This document shows positions 33,220-43,400 of a stretch of 64,000 nt of DNA, in pieces (position 1 is the stretch's first letter; the number at the start of each line of letters is the position of its first letter). Source of the stretch: Chrysopilus asiliformis (Eukaryota > Arthropoda > Insecta > Diptera > Rhagionidae); contig OZ035962.1 in assembly GCA_964034945.1 (NCBI GenBank), forward strand, positions 87,212,650 to 87,276,649, in the 5' to 3' direction. The translations under genes were made by a program, and so were the position numbers. The notes beneath the pieces are model-generated. The model did no database searches and was not told where the DNA came from. It saw only the letters and a list, made by a program, of their open reading frames with translations.

Positions 33220-35075
33220 CTTGTTATGAGGGCAGACAAAATTTTTATAAAAAAAATCCATTTGTATGGGAGAGGGGAGAAGGAAAGGAAAAATTTATAA
33301 AGATGAAATGCGTCTAAAATATATGATCGTTCCATATTTTTCAAATATCTCAAGAATTGTTAAAGATACGTAAAAACAGTTAAAAAAATGTAGAAAATTT
33401 TACTCCTTATCAATTTGGTAACAGTTGCTATCTCTATACATCTCTATACTTTGTTCTTTGTAAGGGCGGAATTTGACGTAGCGAACTTCCGAATGTCTAA
33501 AAACCTGCCGCCTCAAAAAATTACTTGACGAACCTGAATGTCTAGTCATTAGCTTGTTAAGGTAAATTTACAAAATCATAGAAGAAATTGTTGGTGATGT
33601 TGCGAATTACCGGATTGAATTTGTTGTACTCATCTAAAATTTATACCCGGCAAGCACCGACCCCCCCTCCCCGTCAACTCTCTTTTTGTAAGGAGTTTAT
33701 TACTGCCGCTTTATTTACAACTTTATTTTGGCTTAATTGTCCTGTCTAGTTCAGCAACGGTTGAAATCTACATTTTCTTGCAACAAAAAGAAATTTTTAA
33801 ATATATAAAATTATCTTATTATATCATCCCCGTTCCTCATCCTTCGTAAAAATAAAAGTAAATTTGTTTTTTAATCTTTTGTCTTTCAATTATGTTAACA
33901 TAAACTACAACTTAATACAAATCAATAAATTGTAATCTCTTCGAACTATTAAAAAAAACAATACGTTTTTAATCACTGTACAAAAATATAGCCATTAATA
34001 CATCATTTCTACATCAAATAAAGCTTTATACTTACAGCTCATAACTTATGTATGAAGTCTCTGCCAGCTTCTGGGAAAAACATTCGGAAAATTCTGTTAA
34101 CAGAGTTTTTCCGGTCTATTCGAAACTCATAAAAGCTCACAAATACCCAAGAGGCTTAAATAATTCAACTTTTCGCCATACATTTGCCACAGATACTGAC
34201 ATATCATCCCTTTTGCCATTCAAACTTCATATTTCCAAACCGTACAAACATGAATATAGACGTCGGAAAAAAATTATGTATGTACGAGTATTTACGGATC
34301 TTCAATGTGAATACAAGATAGTTATAAAGAAATACGCATACATTTTGTGAAAATATCACACTTTTCTAGCATACACCACTCAAAAACACATACACACATG
34401 CCTATAATTTTTTGGATTCTGGATGAGGAAGAAAAACTTTTTCTGGTGTGGTTATCAACATTCGATTTGTATTCATATATGGTAATCCAATTCCTGATTC
34501 TGATGGTAAACACGCATTCAAGTTCTTTTCGAAACTTTTGTCAAGTATTTTGGATCAACTCGAAATAGGCGATGTGGATTTTTCTATCATTCTCAATTTA
34601 TTTTTTTTTACATGGAAGAAAAATTTGAGTTCTATGATTTCAATCATAAATTCGGGAAAAATTGTTCCTTAATAAATTCTTAATAATAACCGCCTCAAAT
34701 TCTATAGATACCAATTCCTTAATTTCTTAATTGAAAATCCTGGAAATTGGGATTCGAACGACTCGAACGAGTGATATTAGAAAATAAATTTCCCATTTCA
34801 TTTATGCAAATTAAAATTAATTTTAATCTTACAAATATTTAATTTGGTACGAATTTATTGAAAATTCTTTCCACAACTAAAAATCTGTTGATTTAAATTA
34901 AAAAATATTTTCAATATGTTGGATGGGTTAAAAAATGGGTTTTCTTTTGCTTCGAATCCAAACAATTTCTAAAATCGCTCCCAATTGCTAAGCTTTGAGG
35001 CTGCCCATAAAATACGTTACAATAATTTTAGGCGCCCTTCATACGCGCCTAAAGTGAATGTTATTCTTCGACACT
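33220..35075. other. Non-coding stretch
   Basis: AT-rich. The ORFs here (34,048-34,672) show no domain or codon pattern that I recognise. Confidence 0.45.
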
Positions 35076-35427
35076 AAAGGCCCAACTATGATAGACATAA
35101 GAGCGCATATGTAGCTGCATATGTCATTTCCAGAATAAGAAAGTCAATGTTATTACCCACAATAGACATGTGTCAAAGTGTTGCCACTTTCAAAACTTCG
35201 TTAAACTTTCGTTAAGCATGAATAATTCGATACAAATGGAACTGGCATATGTAAATAGTGAACATAACCTAAAATTTTAGTGTGAATTTAATAATATTGT
35301 GGCCATATTAATTTCCACTTTAGGTAAAATGAAGATTAGCTTTTATGTGGACAGCTATGTATGTCAACATTCGTTGGGAATTTGACATTTACATATGCGT
35401 TCTTATGTCTATCGTAGTTGGGCCTTT
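35076..35427. mobile_element. Foldback element with ~38-bp inverted repeats
   Basis: The left end, aaaggcccaactatgatag, pairs with the right end, ctatcgtagttgggccttt. The pairing continues through 'acataagagcgcatatgta' with few mismatches. A truncated second copy of its right part lies at 60,965-61,175. No clear target-site duplication was found. Confidence 0.75.
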
Positions 35428-35734
35428 AATTCATGTTGCACAACCGTTGACACCACCGCACAAAATTCAGAAACTTATTCCTGAAAGATGGCCAAACTCG
35501 ATTTTTTCATAAAGAACCGTCCGAATATATTCAAATTTTAACAACTTTTGCTAATTGATTTTATTCTCCGATAGATAAAAAAAATTCGCGAGAAATTCAA
35601 GAATAAGTCGCAAGTGTGAACTGAGCCTTAGGCTTTTCATACACCCTCACACTTTGCCGTATATTTTTTGTGTGATGCTTAGCACCTGCATCACATTATT
35701 GCAGCCCCCCTCTCACAAAATATGTGAAGCATTT

Positions 35735-36205
35735 TTACTTTCCTCTGCTATAGAGGGAAGGTATTGTATTCATGACGGAGACCCGCTAGGGGGCACATAG
35801 AAACTTTCTGATCAGTACGAAATCCGTTTCAGGCAAAATTATGAAGATGTCAGTGCATCTGTCTGGCGATCTGTAGTTTGTCGGTTTGTCAGTTCGCCAG
35901 TCTGTCGGTCTGCGGTTTTGTCGGTTTGTCAATTTGACAGTTTACAGTTTATCAGTCTGTCGGCCTGTCAGTCTGTCGGTGTGTCGGTCTGTCGGTCTGT
36001 CGGTCTGTCGGTCTGTCGGTCTGTCGGTCTGTCGGTCTGTCGGTCTGTCGGTCTGTGGGTCTGTCGGTCTGTCGGTCTGTCGGTCTGTCGGTCTATCGGT
36101 CTATCGATCTAACTGCCTATCGGTCTCTCTGTCTGTCGGTCTGTCAGTCTGTCGATCTGTCGGTCTGTAGTTTTGTCTGTTTGCCAGTCTATCGGTCTGT
36201 CGGTT
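35735..36205 (+). repeat. Dispersed repeat with long GTCY array
   Basis: The leader 'ctatagagggaaggtattgtattcatgacggagac' and 'ctgatcagtacgaaatccgtttcagg' precedes a (GTCTGTCG)n-type array at about 35,862-36,205. The same leader occurs at 53,335-53,440, and in reverse at 40,575-40,690. Confidence 0.75.
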
Positions 36206-36209
36206 TTTT

Positions 36210-37560
36210 TTTTTTGACAAAAATGTGTATGTAGTCAATATTCTATTTTTATTATTAGTATTCAAAAATTATATTATTATTAAATTTAATTTAGCAAATT
36301 GTTAATCAGTATTGCAAATCCAAATTTAATTAATTTAAAATCCCTGCACTGAAGTGAATTCTTCAACCACAAAGTGTAAAAATATCTGCATCATTCCGTT
36401 CTTGTCACCAATTTACCATCAGCGGGATGTCAGCCATCGTCAAGGATTGCCTCAAAAAAAAAGTTCAACATTCTGATGCCAATCTTCGCCATTAACAACG
36501 TCGTCTTGGTACGTTTTCTGATGTCTTTCCAGGAAATGAAAATATCTAGTGTCAAGTGTAATTTTGTCTTAGCTCACTTTAGCTATCCTTCTTGCCACCG
36601 GGTATCGTTGTCGCCTTTCTTTGGTACTCAATTCAAAGACGATGTTCTTTGAGTATTCATGAAAGTTTAATCAAAAGGAGTATGTGTCGAAATAGACTTC
36701 ATTCCGTAGGCCTGACTCACTGATGACAAACGATGACACTCTAGCGAATGTTTACATTTCGTCCTGACAAATCCTGAATGAAGTGAAAACAGTATCTTGT
36801 CGCATTTGCTGTTTGCATCCTTAGTCGGATTTTCAAATTAATTAAAGCCCCAAAGTCCTATTCACCACACAATCCCAACGTCGTCTATTCGAATCTCAAC
36901 TCGTTTCGGCAGCAAGTTTGAGATATCTTATAGAAGTAATAATGAGTGATGATGCATTCTTGTAGAATTACAACACTACAACTGACGTTCTCATGTAATT
37001 TTGGGTCCTGTTTTGTAATTCACTCAACTATCCTTCACAAACTGTTGAGGTGGTTCACTCTTCAAGACGGTTGGTACTTTGTCTAATCCTCGTCCTTGTT
37101 CCAGGTCATGCTTGAGTTTAATGAAGGCCCTAGAGCTACACTTTTCCTTTTATATAAACATATTCTGCCAAACATACAAAATTTATTTACTTTCGAAATT
37201 TCTCAATTGTTAACCACTCATCAAATTTGAATAAATTCAAGATGAATTACAGTTATGATTGAAATTAAACAAAATGTCAATCTTATTTTTATTCATTCAC
37301 AATTTTAATGGCTTATGGCGGGTAATTATTGACCAGCATTTTACTGTTAGCGCCATCTATTGGAAAACGTCGATTTTCCGTTTGTACATCAAATAGTTTC
37401 CGTGAAAGTCGAATCGCACACACTTTTTCTTCGTTTTTGGAATTTCTTAAATATATTTTCAATAGGAATTTTTAAAATCAAAATAAACAGTACTCATATG
37501 TATTAAAAATTTAATGTTTAAAAATACTACAGCTAAATTATTTGAGAATTAATTTTATAC
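36210..37560. other. Non-coding stretch downstream of the SPH gene
   Basis: No gene recognised in either strand. It includes the putative 3' end of the SPH gene: an ATTAAA on the minus strand at about 37,509-37,514 and an AATAAA near 37,286. Confidence 0.4.
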
Positions 37561-37574
37561 TATCCTAAAAAGTA

Positions 37575-38462
37575 CTATAGCGGGACTGTATAGTACGACT
37601 TTTCGAAATTCAGGGAATCCATCTGTTCATCGATCCACCGTCTCAGGTGCGCAACATTTGCGTAAACTCCTGGAATATCCTTTTGTCCACATCCAATACC
37701 CCACGAAACAATTCCTGTTTGATAGTATCGCTCCCGATGCCCTTCAATGGGACAGACTAATGGGCCACCGCCATCTCCCCTGCATGCATCCCTGCCCTCC
37801 TCGCCGCCAGCACAAATGAACGACTCGTGCAAATTGAAGAAATTCGAGAGACGCGTCTTCCGGAGATTATCCTGGCACTCATGCCGATTGACGATTGGGA
37901 CATCGACACGCTTCAATATCACCTGATATTTACCTGATTGTCCGAACTGATCTTTTCCCCATCCAGTCACAAAACATCGTGCGTAATCGAAACTCTCCTC
38001 TGAATCAGGAGGTGGCAGGCATACTGGCTGGACAACTTCATTCAACTCCAGAGGATGGTCCAGAACCAGCAAAGCAATGTCGTTAAATAGTGCTCCCTTA
38101 TAATAATTCGGATGTGTAATTATTCGGGAGACATTACGATTTTGGTTCCGGTACTGTTCGAAGTCGTTTTGAGTGTCCCATTCGCCTGCGCGAATCACAA
38201 TTTCCTCTATTTTTCTTGAATGAATACAGTGGGCTGCAGTCACGACGACCTGAGGATGAATTATGGAACCTCCACATTGATATATCGACAAGGATTGTTC
38301 GAGTTCCGTGATTTCTTCCAACATTGCCACCATCCATGGAAATTCACCGTAATTGGTCTCGTTCTCTAAATTGTTGGATATTCTAAATCCAACACCATTG
38401 GGATTACGGTTTCCACAACCCTTTCGTTCGCTATTCTTTGGTAACACCAACGGAGTGGAGAC
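37575..38462 (-). CDS. SPH gene exon 3: protease-like domain
   Basis: Encodes 295 residues and the TAG stop. Two in-phase acceptors exist 15 bases apart: TTTCAG| (exon from 38,462) and TTACAG| (exon from 38,477, adding SSQFQ). The downstream one is taken as the default. The domain is complete from CGNRNPNG to the C-terminal helix (VAHLRRWIDEQ), with Gly in place of the catalytic Ser. Confidence 0.9.
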   Translation of the reverse strand, partial: VSTPLVLPKNSERKGCGNRNPNGVGFRISNNLENETNYGEFPWMVAMLEEITELEQSLSIYQCGGSIIHPQVVVTAAHCIHSRKIEEIVIRAGEWDTQNDFEQYRNQNRNVSRIITHPNYYKGALFNDIALLVLDHPLELNEVVQPVCLPPPDSEESFDYARCFVTGWGKDQFGQSGKYQVILKRVDVPIVNRHECQDNLRKTRLSNFFNLHESFICAGGEEGRDACRGDGGGPLVCPIEGHRERYYQTGIVSWGIGCGQKDIPGVYANVAHLRRWIDEQMDSLNFEKSYYTVPL

Positions 38463-40954
38463 CTGAAATTGTGAAGACTGTAAAAATTTATTCGTTTTTT
38501 TTCTTTCAAACAAAAAAATTAGTATAGTTTTGAACGTGACCTTAGACTAGAGCTGTTTAAAACTGTGATTTTCTGGGAACGGGTACCCGTCTTTTCTTGG
38601 AAACGGGAGAACCGGGTACTCGGTTCCGATTTCAGGAAGTGAGAACCGGTTCCGATTCGGAGACCAAAAAAAGAGAATTCATAGCAAAAATTCTCTCTTT
38701 TTTTTGTTATTTTTTTGTCTTCAACTCGAAATCGGTTCTCGATTTTTCGATTCGGAACCGAGTATCTATTTTTCGCAGAACCGGTTCCTGAAAATTTTGA
38801 AAATCGGGTACCCGGATCTTTTCCATAGTCCTACTTTAGACTACAAAAAACGTTTAAATATTGCTTTCAAAACTAAACACAAAAAAATCATAGTTCAACA
38901 ATGGTGTGAAAAATGCAGGTTTTCTAACAATAAAAACATTTTAAATTTAACTTTATTTTTTTTTACATATAAGATAACTTTTCAATATCCAAAACTGATT
39001 TTAGATCCACAATTTTCAATTTCCCGTTTACAAAAATCGTTAAAATTAAAAAAAACTGGTAATTTTTCGGAATGATTAGCAAAAATCTGCCTTAAGTTCT
39101 TCACCTACGCGCTCTTTTTCTATATGAAAAGCTCGTAGGTGAGCTACATAGGGCATATCTTTGGACAGCATAGCAAACAGGTTTTCTTATTTCCAATTTT
39201 ATGGGTGGTATTATATGAAGTAATATCAGTTTTTTCCAACATTTTTCACGATTTCCATTTTTAGGTAGATTTTGTAAGAAATCTTACCTAATTTAATTGG
39301 AAATTTAAAAAAATGTTTATTTTAGAAGGTAAAATTACTTTTAACGGTTCGACAAATAGCTTCAACACTTCTCAGAAAAATGAAAAAAATACAAAATTTA
39401 CCTGATGTTGAACATTACAGCACAGCATAGCATAGTGACATGCCTTTGGTTGTTCCACGCCATTCTCATCAGTAAAACTGCCCCTAATATCTATTATTTT
39501 ACTGCCATTTGTATTAACCTTCCCGTCTATACATTGATAAAAGTGCACACAATCTTCATTGGGACCACACTTTGTAACTGCAGTTGGATCGACATTGTTT
39601 TCATGGTCTGTCCCTAAAATTATTTAAAAAAATATATCAGTGGTAATCAACACTACACTTTCCTATGCAATATTTAGTTTCGGAAAAAATATGTCAGACG
39701 TAATATCATTTTTTTCAAATAAGTCTGGAACCATTAATGATACACAAAAACCATTAAAGAAAAAATCCAGGAAATTTTATTTTCTTTGAATTTGGTTATA
39801 TGATTTTTTTTTTGAAATGCGCAAAGGCTTTGGAAAATTTTCAAAAAACTGTATTTTATCAAAACAATTGTATGGGAGGAACCCGTTATAACTACCATTA
39901 TTTTTCCAAAACTTTATGGAAAACTACGATTTTTGTAAAACTTATGCCGCGCTTACACGAATGACAAATTTGTCATTTTATTTGTCATAAATTGTCATAA
40001 TCGTGTAAATAGTATTAATTTTGTCATTATTTCTTTCAGAAAAATGACAATCTGTCATAAAAGAATGAACTAACTTGTCCATTCTTTTGTGACAGATTGT
40101 CATCATCTATCATTCGTGTAAACCCAGCATTATTTACAAAAAAGTTCAAGTCGCTAGCTCTATGCGTTCTTAAGTTATTTAAAAAAAGGGAGAACTGACA
40201 AAGAGACAGACAGATCGACAGACAGACCGACAGATAGGCCGGCAAACAGATCAACGGACAAACCGACAGACAGAAAGACAGACCGACAGACAGACCGACA
40301 GACAGACCGACAGACAGACCGACAGACAGACCGACAGACAGACCGACAGACAAACCGACAGACAGACCGACAGACAGACCGACAGACAGACCGACAGACA
40401 AATCCACAGACCGACAGAAAAACCGACAGAAAAGCCAACAGACAGATCGACAGACACACGAACAGACAGACAGACCGACAGTCAGACCGACAAACAGACC
40501 GACAAACAGACCAACAAACAGACCGACAAACAGACCGACAAACAGACCGACAAACAGACCGACAAACAGACAGATTCCCGGACATCTTCATAATTTTGAC
40601 TGAAACGGACTTCGATCCGAAAGTTTTTAGTTAACCCGCGTTCTGTAGTCGGTCTCCGTCGTAAATTTAACACTTTCCTGCTATAATTTAAAATACGGTG
40701 AACCATTTTTTTCTTACACTGCTCATGTGAAAAAAACAAGTTGTGATGAAATTACCATTTTCTGTTCCAAAAAGCTCAGTTAGAATGTTGCCTCCAGTAT
40801 CTGCTCTCGGAGCCTCCACGGACGCATTAATCCCGGGTTCAGTATTAAAAATTTCTAAAGCTGCATCATCAAGCGGACGAAAGGTGGTGGTGCATTGCCC
40901 CAAACTTTGTGTTATTAAAACACAACAAGTTGTGAACAGCAGTATTTGGTTCAT
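37575..40954 (-). CDS. Clip-domain serine protease homolog, three exons (phenoloxidase-activating factor 2-like)
   Basis: Secreted, probably haemolymph, non-catalytic protease homolog. In this family such proteins act as cofactors for prophenoloxidase activation in melanisation; that role is by homology. Exons are 40,954-40,756, 39,613-39,402 and 38,462-37,575, joined in phases 1 and 0 to give 432 aa. Signal peptide ~1-20 (MNQILLFTTCCVLITQSLG). Clip domain with Cys82, 88, 94, 125, 131, 132. A CGNRNPNGVGFRI linker follows from ~153. The chymotrypsin-fold domain has His215 (TAAHC) and Asp265 (NDIALL), but the catalytic serine is Gly368 (GDGGGP), so no protease activity is expected. I chose ATG 40,954 because it starts the signal peptide. 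A polypyrimidine tract plus CAG at 40,964-40,966 suggests a 5'UTR intron. Both introns are filled with transposon relics. Confidence 0.88.
38550..38835. mobile_element. hAT-type MITE in intron 2 of the SPH gene
   Basis: 286 bp flanked by a perfect 8-bp repeat, TTAGACTA (38,542-38,549 and 38,836-38,843). It has imperfect ends (GAGCTGTTTAAA... / AGTAGGACTATGG...) and internal inverted motifs such as GGGTACCCG and GAACCGGTTC. Sequence of the same style occurs at 63,490-63,890. Confidence 0.65.
39402..39613 (-). CDS. SPH gene exon 2: clip domain
   Basis: 212 bases between acceptor TTTTAG| and donor CAG|GTAAAT. Translated in the phase set by exon 1, it gives 71 residues with the six-cysteine clip pattern: C-x5-C-x5-C-x30-C-x5-CC (CGPNEDCVHFYQC ... 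ACHYAMLCC), then NVQHQ. The exon has no frame error. It is too short and lacks an ATG in its own frame, so it is easily missed. Confidence 0.85.
39945..40129. mobile_element. PIF/Harbinger-type MITE in intron 1 of the SPH gene
   Basis: 185 bp with inverted ends TGCCGCGCTTACACGAATGA / TGCTGGGTTTACACGAATGA, flanked by TTA on both sides. The host repeat is present without the insert near 53,755-53,795 (cgtaaaacttatttaaacaa in reverse complement). Removing the MITE and one TTA restores that continuous sequence. Internal tgacaaatttgtca and atgacaatctgtca motifs add to the foldback. Confidence 0.8.
40195..40690 (-). repeat. Dispersed repeat with GTCY array (intron 1 of the SPH gene)
   Basis: On the plus strand a (GACAGACC)n-type array covers about 40,196-40,580, followed by the reversed leader 'cataattttgactgaaacggactt'. 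It is an inverted copy of the repeat at 35,735-36,205. The repetitive SVCRSV-like frames are artefacts. Confidence 0.75.
40756..40954 (-). CDS. SPH gene exon 1: signal peptide and linker
   Basis: Encodes residues 1-66, ending ...NILTELFGTEN plus the first base of Gly67, then donor G|GTAAT (phase 1). The upstream GTG at 40,963 is not used as a start here. The sequence CTACAG just before it looks like a 3' splice site of a 5'UTR intron. Confidence 0.8.
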
Positions 40955-40966
40955 TGTTAACACCTG

Positions 40967-41870
40967 TAGATTAAAAAAGCGAAATCAAAATTCTATTGTT
41001 TTTAAAAATTGTTACAAAAAAGTCCTTTAAAATGTGTCCAATAAAACACGCACACTTTAAGTAGGGGTCTACTGTAGTATGACCAGAGAACAAATAATCT
41101 AGAGAATAAACTCTTAGAACAAATTTTTAGAGAAAATTTTTCCACTGTGAGATGAAGCAAGAGGATCAGATGTAACACGGAAAAAATTATCCATTCGATT
41201 CCTCCATCTCATTGAATAGATACGACGAAAATGATTAGAAAATGTTCTCTCTGCTTTGTGCTCCCTAGTCTAAAAGTAATTAACTTTTAGGCCGTAGCTA
41301 GTGAATGATAGGGACATTTTTCCCCCCTTCGAAGGGGAAATTTGTCAAAAATTTGTTCGGCAGAGTTTTTTCTATATATTCCTAATTCTATGGTATGACG
41401 CTTCGAAAAAATAACATACTCAAAAATATCACTACTTTTGTCAGAGATTCGCGTTCTAAGAACTTTAGATAGTTTTGTGGGGGTTTCCAATTCTGTACCG
41501 GTTTTAAAAAAGCTGAACACTGTCAAACTAATCTTATTTTTACACAAAAACAGAATCGAACCTGCACACTTTTCATGGGAAAAATTTTTCATTTCCATTC
41601 ACGTAGAACGCGAATTTGATCATGAAGACCAAAAAAAATCGTATCTTTCTATATTGGTAATGGGTAAGGCGACCATACGCATTAAAATGATCGGAGCAGT
41701 ACCCGATTTTGTCATAATTACCGGAAATTAAAATTATGCCCCACATTATTGAATTCCGTGTAATAATTTATTAAAAGCTAGAAAAACCTATCTTTGTATA
41801 TGTAAGACATATTCTACTCTGGCTAGAAATTGCTGTAATTTAAATTGTTTCCCCTGCGGCGCATTTTTTC
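40967..41870. other. Upstream region of the SPH gene, no gene seen
   Basis: Should contain the SPH promoter and 5'UTR exon, but I could not place them. Around 41,040-41,080 the sequence (ending ...aggggtctactgta) resembles a solitary pogo/Tc1-type terminus; this is weak. Confidence 0.3.
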
Positions 41871-41879
41871 AAAAAAAAA

Positions 41880-42420
41880 TCTACAAAGGGTGCATGTATC
41901 TCAAAAACATAACAGAAGCTATATTTGCCAATCTGGCAATCATTGGAGACCTGTATGGTGATATTCGTATCAAAATTTGAACAGTTGTACCAAAATTCCA
42001 CTTTGAAGTCAAACTTTCCAATAAGATTTTTTAAAATTTATTCCAATTGGATTTTGATGTATGGGAGTTTTATGTAGAATCATATCCTAAATAACTTTTG
42101 TTCTTGCACTTTTTCCATAAGATTTACCATTTTTGAGATGTTCACAAAAAATATTTTCTTTCGTATGGGGAGTACCCCCCGTAATTTTTGCCCATTATCC
42201 TCGCATTTTACGAAAAACGAATCTGCGTAAAATTTCAAGTCTCTAGCTCAAACCGTGCGCCCGCAATCCGCGCCACAGACGGACGGACATGCAAAAATTA
42301 ATTATTTTTATCATTCTAAACACACTGGTGTAATTCATTTTTGTGTGTGATGACGGGATCTTGGCGTTACAAACGGTAAGGCAAAGTTATTATACCCTTT
42401 GGTTTCACCATACGGGTATA
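41880..42420 (+). repeat. Dispersed repeat family B, copy 1 (3' hairpin TATACCC...GGGTATA)
   Basis: Shared blocks: 'gaagtcaaactttccaataagatttttta', 'ttcaagtctctagctcaa', a GAC-rich stretch, 'cacactggtgtaattcattttt', 'gcgttacaaacggtaaggcaaag', ending in a hairpin at 42,391-42,420 whose 7-bp stem is TATACCC/GGGTATA. Copies in reverse lie at 46,684, 52,732 and 63,896. Diverged relatives with different hairpins lie at 57,600-58,385 and 61,178-61,424. The 3' hairpin and GTCY stretch suggest a Helentron/DINE-1-like element. Confidence 0.7.
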
Positions 42421-42599
42421 AAAATTTGTGCGGCGACGGACTTATTTCTATTGGTATTTTTACAGTTATTGTTGCGATTATCTGTGGACCGTAAAAAGCA
42501 CGAAAAATTAAATTAATTTTTTTACTTTGGACTGTGTGGATTTTGATTTAAGTCATGGCGTCACATTCTATGTAAAATCTCGGCGCACACTTCTTGTTT

Positions 42600-43400
42600 T
42601 CAAAAGCTTTTATTTAGCTTGCCTTAGTGTCTGTCTGTTTGTGTGTCAAATTCAAATCTTGCAATCCATTTTTTCCATTTTTTGCTTTATGGGTTTTTTT
42701 TAACTTAACGGTTCTTAAGATATTTTGACAAAATCAAATTTTTTGAAAATCTCTCGAAAACTATGCACTTATAGGAAAAAAATGTATAAACCAAATTTAT
42801 AGGAAATAATATCTGTTACATTTGTTTGCTTTAACGGTTTATGCGTATCTATAACGGTTCTCAACATATTTCAAAAAAAAAAGTTTCTCGGAAACTATGC
42901 GCTATTTTTCGGAAGCTATGCGCAATTTCACGGAAACTATGCCCTATTATGAAAAAATGTATATAACCAAATTTAAAGGAAATAAAATCCTCTGCATATT
43001 TCCCTTTAACGGGTTTTACGCATCTTTAACGGTTCTCAAGATATTTGAAGGAATAATTATTTTTTACATATTTTCTCCGAGGCTAAATGAGGCGTTAAAA
43101 GCTAGAGTGGACCAACTCACATGTCGAAATCGTGATTTTTTTTGTGTTTGAATCACTATTGCGAGTGAGTTTCTAGATAAAAATGTTTGGATGCACAAAA
43201 GAACATTTCAACATTGAGTAATAAAGTCCACACGATTTTTTTTCCGAAAATTTACAGTCAATAATAGTAGGTGCAGAGTGGAAAAGCTTCAAAAACTCGA
43301 TTATATGGGTTGGTCCACTCTAGCTTTTAACGCCTCAAATATTGTAGAGGAAAGTTTTGTGTTGATCAAAACTGATATTTTTAAGTCGGTTTTTTTTGTA
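42600..43400. repeat. Family A 3' end and tandemly repeated body
   Basis: Starts with the inverted family A hairpin (aaagcttttatttagcttgcc). It then has about three diverged tandem units of ~140 bp (ctcgaaaactatgc..., accaaatttataggaaataat..., taacggttctcaagatattt) related to 29,150-29,390. It is interrupted by the MITE at 43,089-43,336. Confidence 0.6.
43089..43336. mobile_element. MITE with GAGGCGTTAAAAGCTAGAG ends, copy 1
   Basis: 248 bp with inverted repeats of about 30 bp (GAGGCGTTAAAAGCTAGAGT / ACTCTAGCTTTTAACGCCTC), flanked by AAAT on both sides. The related repeat at 29,370-29,380 shows the uninterrupted sequence ctaaatattg. This confirms the insertion and the 4-bp duplication. A second copy in opposite orientation is at 57,008-57,252. 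Confidence 0.85.

Noticed and set aside
34740..34815. tRNA gene suggested by a gttcgaatccc-like T-loop on the minus strand
   Set aside because: No acceptor stem, D-arm or anticodon arm could be fitted around it.
40688..40963. Longer form of SPH exon 1 read through to 40,688
   Set aside because: The frame passes a good donor at 40,755 into intron sequence. Splicing there joins the clip exon in frame.
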